DNA of 51,273 nt, from assembly GCA_049999805.1 (NCBI GenBank), contig JBNGIO010005847.1, forward strand, positions 1 to 51,273, in the 5' to 3' direction. The stretch comes from Folioceros fuciformis (taxonomy: Eukaryota; Anthocerotophyta; Anthocerotopsida; Anthocerotales). Positions 22,260 to 32,428 of this stretch are shown here, piece by piece. Made by a program: the position numbers and the translations under genes. The notes under the pieces are model-generated. The model had not been told where the DNA came from. It made no database searches and worked only from the letters and a program-made list of their open reading frames with translations. Numbering within the stretch: the stretch's first letter is position 1; every line of letters begins with the position of its first letter.

Positions 22260-23327
22260 TATTAAGTACTCATTTGCCTCCATATGTGAAACTTTCAAGC
22301 AAGGATTGCCCAAGTTTTGCGGAGGACAAAGCTGAAATGGAGAAGGTTCCATACTCATTAGCTGTAGGGAGTTTGATGTATGCAATGATTGCTACACGTC
22401 CTGACATTGCCTTTGCAGTGGGAGTAGTTAGCAAGTTTATGTCATACCCTGGCAAGGAGCATTGGGAGGCAGTGAAAGGAGTTATGAGGTACTTGAATGG
22501 TACAAAAGCTTTGTGCTTATGTTTTGGTAGTGAAGATGCATCTGTCGTGGGATATACGGATGCTGATTATGCAGGGGATATGGACAACAGGAGGTCCATA
22601 TCAGGTTATGTCTTCATGTGCACTAGAGGGGTAGTCTCATGGCGATCTCGTTTGCAATCGTGCATAACGCTATCTACCATGGAGGCCGAGTATGTTGCAG
22701 CGACTGAGGCGTGCAAGGAAGCCATTTGGCTTGCTCGTTTAGTGGGAGATTTGGGGATCAAGGTTGGGAATTGCATTGTGATAGTTAGAGTGCTATCTAA
22801 TTGGCGAAGAATCCAGTGTTTTATGAGAAGACCAAACATGTGGAGGTGAAGTATCACTTCATTCGAGATGTGTTGGAAGACAAGAGGGTACATATTGTCA
22901 AAGTTCACACCAGTCAGAACCTTGCAGATGTTCTTACCAAGGGGCTCTCTTCGGAGCAATTCGCACAAGCTCGGACACTCATGGGCATGAGGTAGACCTC
23001 TCTCCTGTGAAGGTAAATTGGCCTTTAAGGCGGAGGTTATAGGATTATTAAAGCTCAATGTGCTTAGACTAATGTGATTAGTCTAAGATTAGTGTTTAGT
23101 TAAGTACCATTAGTTTAGATTAGCTTAAACTAATATGTAGGAAGCTTCTTGTGCAGCTTCATGTGCGCTTCTTGTGAAGCTTCCTAGGGAGCTCTTCTAG
23201 AGGGTATAAATACCCCTTTGGGCTCCCTTGCTATAGAGACTCTGTGTGAGAGTGTGACCTCTCTTTCTCCTCTCCTTGTTGCCTGCTCCTCTCCTCTCCT
23301 TCACCATACTCCTCTATCGATCCTTCA
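22260..23327 (+). mobile_element. Copia element, 3' part: RT end, RNase H and 3' LTR
   Basis: Plus-strand coding sequence gives the end of a Copia reverse transcriptase (LPPYVKLSSKDCPS, GSLMYAMIATRPDIAFAVG), then RNase H (GYTDADYAGDMDNRRSISGY, STMEAEYVAATEACKEA). A frame change near 22800 leads to KTKHVEVKYHFIRDVLED and the terminal ADVLTKGL block. A polypurine-like stretch (AAGGCGGAGG, 23027-23036) precedes a 290-bp LTR (23038-23327) with a palindromic TATA region GGGTATAAATACCC. The LTR is related to the solo LTR at 47201-47572. The 5' two thirds of the element are absent here, but a close relative's 5' part is at 39795-43134 on the other strand. Confidence 0.85.
23038..23327 (+). repeat. 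3' LTR of Copia family A
   Basis: Begins TATAGGATTATTAAAGC (a TG-to-TA variant of the TGTAGGGTTATTAAAGC start at 47201) and ends GATCCTTCA. It has one copy of the CTTAGACTAA/TTAGTCTAAG palindrome that is triplicated in the solo LTR. Confidence 0.8.
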
Positions 23328-23664
23328 ATAGCATCACAAATGGGTAGTGACTTCGGGAGTTGTCACCTTAACAACCTCTAAGATATGTGTAGTGTTACAC
23401 AACCATAAGCCTAATGAACTTGAGAAGATTTTAATTTAAAAGTGTGTACAACATGTAGAGGTATTTATAAATCTTAGTCAATTCAAAAATAAAATGTGAT
23501 AACTTGTTGTATTTTAGTAGATGAATAAGATTTATTATGTATAAATCTAACTAATAATGATCCATGCTGAAACCAAACAAAAAGAATTGCATGTTTGTGA
23601 AAAACTGGAGTTCGTAGATATATTAAAAAATACATAATTTGATAAATATTCTAACTGTGTAATT

Positions 23665-23777
23665 AGACTATTAGCTCAACAGGTTAGAACGTCGTGCCAG
23701 GCGCGCGACGGTCTACCCTGCGTGACGGCTCGTAGAGATGAGGAGGCACACAGCATGTTCAAAACCTGTGTAGGCTA
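23665..23777 (+). tRNA. tRNA-Ile-derived sequence with a long insertion in the variable region
   Basis: The sequence follows plant tRNA-Ile(AAT) closely: acceptor strand AGACTAT (23665-23671), box A TAGCTCAACAGG, D-arm end TTAGAAC, and anticodon stem TCGTG (23692-23696) paired with CGCGA (23704-23708). The anticodon loop is altered (CCAGGCG). The T-arm (GCATG TTCAAAA CCTGT, 23753-23769) and 3' acceptor GTAGGCT (23770-23776) are present; the acceptor pairs with one A-G mismatch and one wobble. Between anticodon stem and T-arm are 44 bases instead of about 5. It may be a pseudo-tRNA or the head of a SINE. Function as a tRNA is unlikely. Confidence 0.55.
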
Positions 23778-23853
23778 ATTCTGAAAATCAGATCCCCATC
23801 CGTATTTTGGAGCAGCTAACAACGTGACAGCTCGTAGAGATGAGGAGGCAAAC
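23722..23853. repeat. 30-bp direct repeat, 102 bp apart
   Basis: GTGACGGCTCGTAGAGATGA (from 23722) recurs as GTGACAGCTCGTAGAGATGA (from 23824), and the match continues through GGAGGCA. The first copy is the insertion inside the tRNA-Ile-like sequence. Confidence 0.85.
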
Positions 23854-24162
23854 GTGGGGAAGGCATAGCAAGCAAGTGGCTGCCGATCTTGTGGACGACC
23901 CATGAGGGGTGGGGCGCTCGCTCACGGGATGCTTGGGTTTGCACATGCATTTGCAAAGCGCAAAGCGGTTGGATGGTGAAAATAATGGCACCAGATTTCA
24001 GTACTGAATCCATCATGAAGAGCAGCCACGCTAGCTCACAGGCTAGCTTGCGCACATCCTGATGTGCCACATGAGACTGCTACAAATGCGTTGATGAAGC
24101 TGTGATTCAGAGCCAGGCTCAAATGCACACCTCGAGCATGGATGCCCGGTCGGCCTTGCCTC

Positions 24163-24969
24163 CCACCTCACCCTCACCTGGGAGGGTGCAGTAGCTCTTG
24201 CTCCAACAGCGCTGGGTGACGGCGTTGAGGAGGGCGCCGGCAATGGGAGCCGACAAGTTCATCACGGGGGAGTCCGAATTCGACGTCGGGGACGAGAGCG
24301 AAAAGTCCCGAACAAACTTCATCATCCTGGCGAACTCTCGTTCTCTCACGGCCAAGCTCGTCTGCATTTGCGAGTCGGTGAGGAACTCCACCGCCATCTG
24401 CTTCCGGCGTCACTTGCAGTCCACGGCCAGGCAGAGGATGATGATAAGTCGTCGTGTTCCAGCGGATATGATTCTTTAGCTTTGCCTCACCATCTGGATC
24501 AGATATATGAGCAAGCGAAGTAGGCCTGCAGTTACAGAAACTTGAGTCGAGCGTGATTGCAAGTGCGAGTGCGAGTGCGCGTACTTGACGAGAAACTTGC
24601 AAGCGGGACCGTGGGGATCGAAGAAGGCCCGGCCGAAGTACAGCAGCTTGGAGAGGGCGTAGTTGGGATTGTCCTTGGGGCAATGAGAGAAGAGCTTGTC
24701 CTGGTCCTTCAGCACGAGTCTGCCCATGTCCGGGGAGCTGACGATCACGGTTCGGAGGCCCCCAGCTGCAACAACATGAGAGGCCCGTGCTGCGTGGATA
24801 GAGTCAGCAGTTTCTCCTCCAGCCTCGTGCTGCCCCGCAGTTGCAACAGATTCCCCACCACAGGAAGCCCAGGAGGCAAGCGGGCTCTTCTCCTCTTCAG
24901 GGCAGCGCTAGCCAGAAATGCGACAAGACTGCTGATGGCAGCGGCCACTGCCGTCCAGGGACTCTCCAT
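24163..24969 (-). pseudogene. Cytochrome P450, N-terminal half, frameshifted and truncated
   Basis: The minus strand from 24969 encodes a membrane anchor (MESPWTAVAAAISSLVAFLA), a basic stop-transfer and the proline hinge ARLPPGLPVVGNLLQL, then TQHGPLMLLQLG. In a shifted frame follow TVIVSSPDMGRLVLKDQDKL and LLYFGRAFFDPHGP. After a probable intron (about 24600-24400) comes RKQMAVEFLTDSQMQTSLAV. These are the helix A-C regions of a plant microsomal P450. The frame change falls in a run of five G (24759-24763 on the plus strand are C); six would restore the frame, so a sequencing error is possible. No I-helix, ExxR or haem-binding FxxGxRxCxG is found downstream, so the gene is truncated whatever the cause of the frameshift. 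The family cannot be assigned. Confidence 0.75.
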
Positions 24970-25337
24970 AGCTGCGACTGATCCGAGCCTCGGACACGCG
25001 GCCAGCGCAGTTCTTGCGACTTCGAATGCTTTTCGTGTGGAAACCGGGTATGCGGACTGGTTGAGGAAATGGAGACGCGACTCCGTCACGTGTCTAACAC
25101 AATCCTTGCCGGCGAGAGGGAGCATCGACTACGACTCCCTGCAGACCGGCTGGAGGCGATGCCAGGATGTTTCTGGCCAGCAGCAAGAATAACAAACCCA
25201 CGAGCGCAGTGGAAGGTGGACAGAGTACAACCAACAGGCTGCGCCTATATAACCTACCGGGCCATGTCGAGCACCAGCAGAGCATCAACGCGCGTACCCG
25301 AACTAGGCGATGCTCGCATTGCGAAGAATTCGCTGTT

Positions 25338-25425
25338 TCCAAGATGGCCCAGCTGGTATAAGGCGCCAAACTTAGGATCTCCGCGGACATCCGACAGGGC
25401 TTACGTTCGAATCCCATTCCCGTGT
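25338..25425 (+). tRNA. Degenerate tRNA-Leu-like sequence
   Basis: GATGGCCCAGCTGGTATAAG and GGCGCCAAACTTAGGATCT match the D-arm and anticodon arm of plant tRNA-Leu (anticodon position TAG), and ACGTTCGAATCCC (25403-25415) is a good box B. The acceptor, anticodon and T stems do not pair properly, so it is a tRNA pseudogene or SINE head. Confidence 0.45.
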
Positions 25426-26250
25426 CTTTGAGTTCCATGGGACTGTGTGCCTTTGACTGCTCCTGTCGATCAGATACCAACAAGCAGCTTGGAGATGGAA
25501 GTAAGCCATGATGAAGCCACTAAACTTTGCCACAGCATCGACCTGAATTTGAGACACTTGCTTTCGTAGGCTTCTTCAATGTTGGCTCAATTTCGGATCC
25601 CAACGTAACATATTGCAATCTCAGAGCGCTGAGTTCGACTGGTGGGTAGAATTTCGCAATTTCAACGCGCTTCCCTCAACGGATAGGATCTTGCAATTCT
25701 GTTGAAATGGGTGCCCGGTGAACAGCACCTGTGAAGCCAGTCAGCATCCAGCAACAGTTCGAGCGCAATCTCAAATATGCCAAATTCCCTAGAAACAATT
25801 ACTACGACGCATGATTCCCAATTGATACCACCACTGTATCCGCAATCGTCTGCCAGCCAACAATGTAACGTGCTCGTCTCGCTCTCAAAGCCACAAACGT
25901 CCGATCGCAATTCGTGAAAGGCACATTCGATGACCTGGTTGTGGTGGGGATCCCTCCACGAGAATGGGGCTGGGCAGTTTGAGTTTCAGTGTGGGGGGTT
26001 GGGTTGTGAATGGCGTCGCCACTCTGATTGCATCGTGCTTGGCTTCGAATTTTCTGCAGGCCAAGAGGGGCAAACGGAGTAACTATCGGACCAAGTATCT
26101 GTTCTCCCTGGACCGCCCAAACGGCTGATTGTGGGGAGCCTCCCGCAGATGGCCGAAAGGCCCAGATGCTACACCGCCATACTATGGGGCTGGCCAAGAT
26201 GCACGGGCATGTAATGCTTCTCAACATTGGCGTGTTGAACACGTTGTACA
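25426..26250. other. No gene recognised
   Basis: Open frames occur on both strands but have no recognisable domain, repeat or splice structure. Confidence 0.3.
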
Positions 26251-26257
26251 TCACCGT

Positions 26258-26400
26258 GCCAAAGGTTGCTGAAGACTACCTGAAAGGTGATCCCAAGGTT
26301 GTTGAAGACTGCCTCAAACCTGAAAGCTGACCACAAAGTTGTTCCAGACTGCCTCAAAACTGAAAGATGACCCCCGAAGTTGTAAGTTTTCCTATATGAT
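26258..26400. repeat. About 40-bp tandem repeat, left block
   Basis: Three to four diverged copies of a unit with CCCAAGGTTGTTGAAGACTG and CCTCAAACCTGAAAG. The same unit recurs at 28335-28450, on the other side of a Copia cluster. Confidence 0.8.
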
Positions 26401-26770
26401 AATTTCTTGCTTGTGTAGCAGAAAGGCTGGAGGATGTCATCGTAAAAGGGGAAGCGTGAAAGGTCCAGCATGTGAATAATATCTATCATGACATCTAGGT
26501 AATTGGTGTGCTTCCTCGGTTGTAGTGTGAAGTCAAAATCATGATCTCCGATTGTAGTTCGCTGTAATTTGTGCAGGTTGGATTGTACACCTTTGAAATG
26601 CTGATAAGAGAAATGTGGGACTTGGAGTGTATCTACAAGTCGCTTCAGCAAGTTTGTGTCCTGCATTTTAAGTTTGGGTCTGTCCTGAGAGGTTATGAAG
26701 CTTCTGTAACCTATAGGATCGATATGATTGATTGTAGCCTTCATTGCAGACAATTATCGCTTTGACACCA

Positions 26771-26946
26771 TGTGATAATGTGGGAAAAGAAGTTATGATC
26801 GCTGATAGAGTTTCTGATTGAATTATGTAGGAGGAACAATCAAGAGGCTACTTGTAGCATCTTGAGGGGTCAGTCTCGCAAAGATACACGTCTGTCCATC
26901 TAACGAGTCACGACTGTATCGGTTGCAGCTTACGTGAATGCATCAC
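26771..26946 (-). repeat. Copia family B LTR, minus orientation, with primer-binding site
   Basis: About 176 bp that reads on the minus strand from TGATGCATTCACGTAAGC to CACATTATCACA, followed directly (26770-26759) by TGGTGTCAAAGC, a Met-tRNA-type primer-binding site. It is the reverse complement of the LTR at 28135-28324 with scattered differences. Confidence 0.8.
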
Positions 26947-27520
26947 TGCTAAACTATGCCACATGAATCAGACATCCAGAAGGTAATTTTGGAATTAGCA
27001 TTGCTAACAATCTGATTTATAGAGAGTAGGTTTTTGGATAACCCAAGAACGTGTAGGACGTTCCTAACATGAGCAGTACAGTCTTGTACTTGGATTTTAA
27101 CATTACCCTTGCCCACATGCCATATCACCGCCCATGAAAACAAGCAGGGGTACTTCCAGAGTCGAGTATTCAGAAAACCAATCTCTTCGGTGGTGTCATG
27201 TGTTCAGTGGCCCTAAAGTTAAGAAGCCAATTATCTAGGAGTATAGAGCTTGTGGCCAAGGCGGAAATGGCTGTAAAGAGGTAAGCGAGTTTTTGAGCTT
27301 GTGACTAAAGCAAATTTACTAGGGGTACTCCCTTGGGAGTTACATCTTCCAGTGGGTACACCCTTGGGAGTTACATGTTCTAGTGGGTACTCCCTTGGGA
27401 ATTACATATTCCAGCAGCTCTGTCACGCTGCCTCTTTCTGCTTTCCGAGTTTAGGGCTTAGGGTTATATGTCCTTTCTTAGAGCAATAATGACAAGTTTT
27501 ATCCTTGTAATTGGGGTTTG
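26947..27520 (-). mobile_element. Copia gag/protease fragment, minus orientation
   Basis: Minus-strand translation near 27500 gives a zinc-knuckle remnant (KTCHYCSKKGHI), and 27143-26949 gives VQDCTAHVRNVLHVLGLSKN and LLSINQIVSN, the end of a Copia protease and the GAG-pre-integrase region. It runs straight into the minus-strand LTR at 26946, so pol is deleted. A 31-bp repeat (27323-27415) lies inside it. Confidence 0.65.
27323..27415. repeat. 31-bp tandem repeat, three copies
   Basis: Unit GGGTACTCCCTTGGGAGTTA plus 11 bases. Each unit contains the small hairpin ACTCCC-TT-GGGAGT. Confidence 0.85.
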
Positions 27521-27544
27521 AAGGTGGTTAACGGAAATGTGCTT

Positions 27545-28324
27545 TGTCCCGTATGCAAGAGCCGTTGGTAGTCTTCAACATCTTGTACAAAATACTAGGC
27601 CGGACATAGCTCTGCCAACCTCTCAATTTCTTTCTAATGGTGGCCTCCCTCACTGGATTGCCTAAAAGGCATCCTTCGATACCTGCAAGGCACCAAGAAG
27701 GAGGGAATTAAATACCAATGTGGTTCTAGAGCTCAACATAAATTGATTGGTTGGACTAATGCCGATTGGGCTGGTGATCCCGATTCTTGTAAGTCAACAA
27801 GTGGATATGTCTTCTTACTTGCTGATGGAGCTATCAGTTGGAAAGCGAAGAAACAAACTTCCATTGCCCTCAGCTCTACAGAATCAAGCCACAATTGCTC
27901 TCTCCAAGGATCCTAGATTTCACGAGCGGTCCAAACATATTGAGCTCATATACCACTTTCTATGTTCGAAGGTTTAGAGTGGAGAGCTATGTTTAACTTA
28001 TGTGCCTACAAAAGAACAAGTGGTGGACATCTTTACCAAGCCACTAGCAAAGATCAAACACGTTTAGTTCACTTCTGCATTAGGACTCTCAACTCATCAA
28101 TAATTTCCCTATCTGGATTTCAGCTTAAGGGGTGTGTGATGCATTCACGTAAGTTGCAACCTATCGAGGTTCGAATAGTCATGACTCGTTAGATGAACCC
28201 ATGTGTCTCTTCGAAAGACTGACTCCTCAAGATGCTATAAGTAGCCTCTTGATTGTACCTCCTACATAAATTCAATCAAAAACTTCAATGAGCCATCATA
28301 ACTTCTTTTCCCCACATTATCACA
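27545..28324 (+). mobile_element. Copia family B, RNase H and 3' LTR, plus orientation
   Basis: Plus-strand frames give VGSLQHLVQNTRPDIALPTS, GWTNADWAGDPDSCKSTSGY, ISWKAKKQTSIALSSTES and, after a frame change, VVDIFTKPLAKI, the RNase H and C-terminus of a Copia polyprotein with stops and shifts. A polypurine tract (CTTAAGGGG, 28124-28132) precedes the LTR 28135-28324, which begins TGTGATGCATTC and ends CACATTATCACA. Confidence 0.85.
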
Positions 28325-28334
28325 AAAGTTCTTG

Positions 28335-28450
28335 TAGACTGCCTCAAACCTGAAATGTGGCCCCAAGGTTGCTGAAGACTGCCTCNNNNNNNNNNCTGCC
28401 TCAAACCTGAAATGTGGCCCCAAGGTTGCTGAAGACTGCCTCCCAAGGTT
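28335..28450. repeat. 40-bp tandem repeat, right block, with a 10-N gap
   Basis: Unit GACTGCCTCAAACCTGAAAT plus GTGGCCCCAAGGTTGCTGAA, with N at 28386-28395. Related to the array at 26258-26400. Confidence 0.85.
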
Positions 28451-28989
28451 CCGTGTCCGTCAACACGCAGCCAAGTCCTTCTTGAGCTTGAGGGATGTTA
28501 GAAGTGATTTAATATAATCTATCAAAAGTTAATGAAGAATGGCTCTCATCATGGAAGATGGCTATCAATAATAAATTTCTAGATCTTCTACAAGATTGTG
28601 TGTACTCTTAAACTTTACAAAAGGTGCTCCCTCTCAAATATGTCTAGACTCTTAAACGTTCTAGCATATATCTAATAGAACGGGAGCATCTTCTTGAAAG
28701 TTCTTAAGGATAAGTGAGCCAACTAGTAGATTCAAGTGAAATAAACAATAGGATTCAAGTCTAAGGAGAATATAAAGTCTTGTCCATTTAGGTGTAGTGT
28801 GTAGGCTTGGGTATTAGATCATAGCGTGTCTAAAACATAAATCCCATATTATGTGACATTGTTATATTCCTTCTTAATAAAGCTTGGCCTCTATTCCCAT
28901 TACTATATTAGAGCGTAATTCAAGAGCTTTTTGCAGTCTTCTCATGTCGTTGATAGTTAAACATTTATGTTGAGTTCATACACTTAGTT

Positions 28990-29515
28990 CTTAGCTTTGT
29001 GCTTGTAAGAGTTTTTGTGCAATAACATAGCTTTTGTTCTTCTTACCTTCATCCTTGTAAGAGCTTTTATGCAATAACATAGCTTTGGGCCTTCTTCTTA
29101 GCTTTATGTTGGTAAAAGCTTGCATAGAAGAGTATAGCTTTTGGCCCTTCAGCTTAATGGTTGTGATAGCTTGTGCACAATAGCATATTTTTTAACCTTC
29201 TTAGCTTTATGTTTGTGAGAGCTTGTGTGCAATAGCAAAGCTTTTATCCTTCTTAGCTTTGTACTTGTAAAAGATTGTGTACAATAGCATAGTTTTTAAC
29301 CTTCTTAGCTTCATGCTTGTGAGAGCTTGTGTGCAATAGCAAAGCTTTTATCCTTCTTACCTTTATACTCTTAAAGCTTATGTGTAGCAGCATAGCTTTT
29401 GGCCTTTGTAGCTATATGCTTGTGAGAGCTTGTATACCATAGCATAGCCTTTGGCCTTCGTAGCTTTATGCTTGTGAGAGCTGGTGTGCAGTTGAGAAAG
29501 CCTTAATAAAATTCC
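28990..29515. repeat. About 52-bp satellite-like tandem array
   Basis: About ten diverged copies of a unit like GCTTTATGCTTGTGAGAGCT, then TGTGTGCAATAGCATAGCTT and a TTTGGCCTTCTTA tail. Strongly AT-rich and non-coding. Confidence 0.85.
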
Positions 29516-31140
29516 TTGTAGGGCATGAGAGTGTGAACTTGTGTGTACTTATGAAAGCATTTTTAGAATGTGTAAATGTAAAAGCCTTGACAATGTGTAA
29601 TTGTGAAAGCCTTGACAATGTGTAATTGTGTGAACTTGTGCCATTTAACAGCACATCAACAAATTAAAACCGTGGTACATAATATGAAGACGGTGCATAT
29701 CAAACTTTGTGATGAAAAAATTATGGTGGTAGCGTCAACCTTTAAGATGGGCTGTAGTGATATATGCAAGTGACAAATTAGCAATGTTGGATGAACTTGT
29801 TGAGTTACTTCTACACAAGAAGCTGCAAAATTTCTTCAAGAAAGAAAGAGGACAATAAAGACTCAATGGTCTCTCAAAGGAAAGAAAGAAGTTGAACATA
29901 AGAGAAAACCTCATAAGACAACGTTGAAGAAGGATTGAAGGAGAAAGGTGCAAGGAAAAGGATGTGGGGCATTTTTCATTAATGGCAAGTGCAACAGACC
30001 TAACCACTGTACTAAGGTATGATAAGTTTGGCTAACTTGAGAAAGGGAAAGGAATCACAAGCAATTAATTAAGTTCTCGATTAGTGCACCATTTGCGCTA
30101 CAATAAGCATTGGCTAATGCCATATACTAGATGACAACGTTGGCAAGAGATACAACAACTCGAATGGTAGGTACGCCCTTTGTCCTCGCACACCATGATG
30201 TTTTAGGTGTTATTGGTAGTCATTAGGCTTCATGGAGTTAGCCATTCGTGTCCCTCTCATGGTTTATCTCCCTCTTTAAGGATAGATGGGTTTTCCCATC
30301 TTGTCTTTCTAATTTAAATAAGATACATCATACACTTCATCATTTAAATAAGATACATCATACACTTATGAAGTGAGTGAGAAGGTAGACCATTTCTTCA
30401 ATACAAACATCAAATGAATTGAGATGCAGCTTGGAACTTTTAAGATGTTATGTTGTTCATTGAAGTGACATTGGACAAGCTTTAAGTGAGACATTAATCG
30501 AAGCCATATCATGCTCTCCTATGCACTGCACAAGTGTGTGAAATTTTCTTGAGTGTTTGCCTAGTGGGAAATTTTCTTTCCAATTGTTGCAGCTAATTTT
30601 TGCTTCACATGTTATGCTCTTTATTGAATCATCTAGTCACATGTTGGGTTACACTTATCAGAAGTATCCATTGGTAGGGATTTAAATTTGTAAGGGTTGG
30701 GACACATACAACTATGGCCACTAATATGATTCAAATGGGCTCTAAGAAAGCTTCTTGTTAGTGCAAACATTATGATGAAGTAAACATAAATGGGATGTAG
30801 ACCCAGTAGTAGTAATGAATGAATGGTGAAGAAGTTAGATTTAGGAACAATGGCTTACCTTTGGGTTGTGGTGGGTTCATTAGTTTATCAGGTCTTCTAC
30901 ATATTGCTCTAGAGTCTTCTTAATCTCACAAAGAGACCTCACACACAGGAGACCATTTTGCCTAGGTCTAGTTGAGATTATTAATCTCACAAAGAGACCT
31001 CACACACAAGAGACCATTTTGCCTAAGTCTAGTTGAGATTATCTTTAGGTCTAAGTAGGTAGTACATGTTCTACTATTAGAATCTTGGCCTCTTGCTGAT
31101 ATTGATTAGCCTCAATCTTCGATCAATAGTGCCAATCAAA
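29516..31140. other. AT-rich region without genes
   Basis: No domain or splice structure was found. Two recent tandem duplications are visible: ATTTAAATAAGATACATCAT (at about 30311 and 30342) and a unit of about 61 bp beginning TTAATCTCACAAAGAGACC (at about 30919 and 30980). Confidence 0.4.
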
Positions 31141-31262
31141 ATGTGCGAACAAAAAATTTTATTTCCACGGAGGTAAGACATAATTTTGACTTAAAACCTC
31201 TTTACTTGAGAAGAACAAGAAGGCAACATGACACAAGTTCACCTTCAACTCGTGGCATCCAG

Positions 31263-31365
31263 GCATCGGCTGGAATCGCGGTGGAATACACCGTCACATA
31301 TCCCAGAATCAAGGCATCGGCTGGAATCGCGGTGGAATACACCGTCACATATCCCAGAATCAAGG
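31263..31365. repeat. 51-bp perfect tandem duplication
   Basis: Two identical copies of a unit starting CATCGGCTGGAATCGCGGTG. The 51-bp length keeps frames open, so ORFs with a duplicated 17-residue block are not evidence of a gene. Confidence 0.85.
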
Positions 31366-31822
31366 CATATGAAAAAGATGGCATGTCGGACGAAGAAAGG
31401 CATGAGAAGATGGTATGCGACACTCGTTTCCAAACGGGGGCCGATGCGTTGACAAGACACAACAACACCCGCTTCATTCGTTGCATCCACGATGTCGTCA
31501 ACAGAGTTTGGGTATTTGCGCTTTGACATATCGTGGCATCATGCCCACTTAGCCTCGCTTGCCAAGTTGACAATCGTAGTGTCCGCAGCAGGATGACAAA
31601 TTGTGGCCAGCAAGAGGCCGAAGAGACGAACTTTATCCTCTCCTCGAGCCTGGTGACTGAGATTCCGTTGCCCTCGCCGCCCCTACTTTGTTTCACAGGC
31701 TGCACAGCATCGTCCTCATCAGGCGTGGGTGCTTGAATGTTCGTAAGCATTCAAGGCTGACCACACGAACACCACGCCCCAGCTCCCAGGATTCCTTGCT
31801 CGTGGTTACGATCGCAGGCACG

Positions 31823-32202
31823 ATGAGCCGTGTAGCTCAGTTCCTGACTCCTCAGCATCACAGATTTCGGCGATGGGGGGGCGCGTCCCCGATGCTGGCC
31901 AGAGAGTTGCCAGTGGACACTCTGAACGAGGTGAACTACAGCAAGCTGAGCAGATCCCAAGTGCTGAAAATGTGGAAGGAGGCTGACTTGGCAGCCCAGG
32001 GCGGAGACAATGCTGAGGCGAGGCCATCCACAAGCAGCTGGAAGTGGCTATGGTCGGCTTCGTGGACGAGGTCGTCGTCGAGCTCGGCCGGAAGCAATGC
32101 AAGAGCGATCACACTGGGCAAGCCTCGACGCTGGCCTTGGATGATGGATCCCTCGCAAAAGTGGCCCCAGGGCTGGTGTTAATTTATCAATCCTCTGCAT
32201 GA
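31823..32202 (+). pseudogene. Unrecognised 124-codon ORF broken by a 5-bp duplication
   Basis: The frame starts MSRVAQFLTPQHHRFRRW and runs through KLSRSQVLKMWKEADLAAQ. At about 32010-32021 the sequence GAGGCGAGGCC contains a tandem GAGGC. With one copy, the frame continues EAIHKQLEVAMVGFVDEVVV, then STLALDDGSLAKVAPGLV, and stops at TGA 32200-32202. The composition looks coding (charged helical segments) and it lies 230 bp upstream of SF3B5 on the same strand. I do not recognise the family. It could be a recent pseudogene, an assembly error, or not a gene. Confidence 0.35.
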
Positions 32203-32428
32203 CTACATACAGTATTCATAATCTCATCAATCTTATTGAACACCGCTCGTCCAACCATTGCACCGGAACTTTCTAGGGTTTAAGATCGCAGACCTCGTAA
32301 ATCGCCCGCCTGTCAAGAAGGGAGGCTGCCCGTGCCAGTTGGCCTGAAGGCGGTGGTTGAATCCTCGAGCTCTCGTGCAGGCGCGGCAGGGGCTATTCGA
32401 TAGGACTGATCTTGCAATCCGTTCCACC

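Noticed and set aside
24043-24160. Continuation of the P450 gene leftwards
   Set aside because: No I-helix, ExxR or haem-binding motif in any minus-strand frame down to 23700.
26169-26753. A 194-codon minus-strand ORF downstream of a Copia LTR, a possible gag
   Set aside because: No gag motif is visible and it runs into the 40-bp repeat, so it was left as part of the leader or flank.
28990-29515. Regularly spaced repeats that might suggest a CRISPR array
   Set aside because: Units are adjacent and diverged with no unique spacers, in a plant nuclear context.
31143-31750. ORFs with a duplicated 17-residue block
   Set aside because: Produced by a 51-bp perfect tandem duplication, open on both strands.
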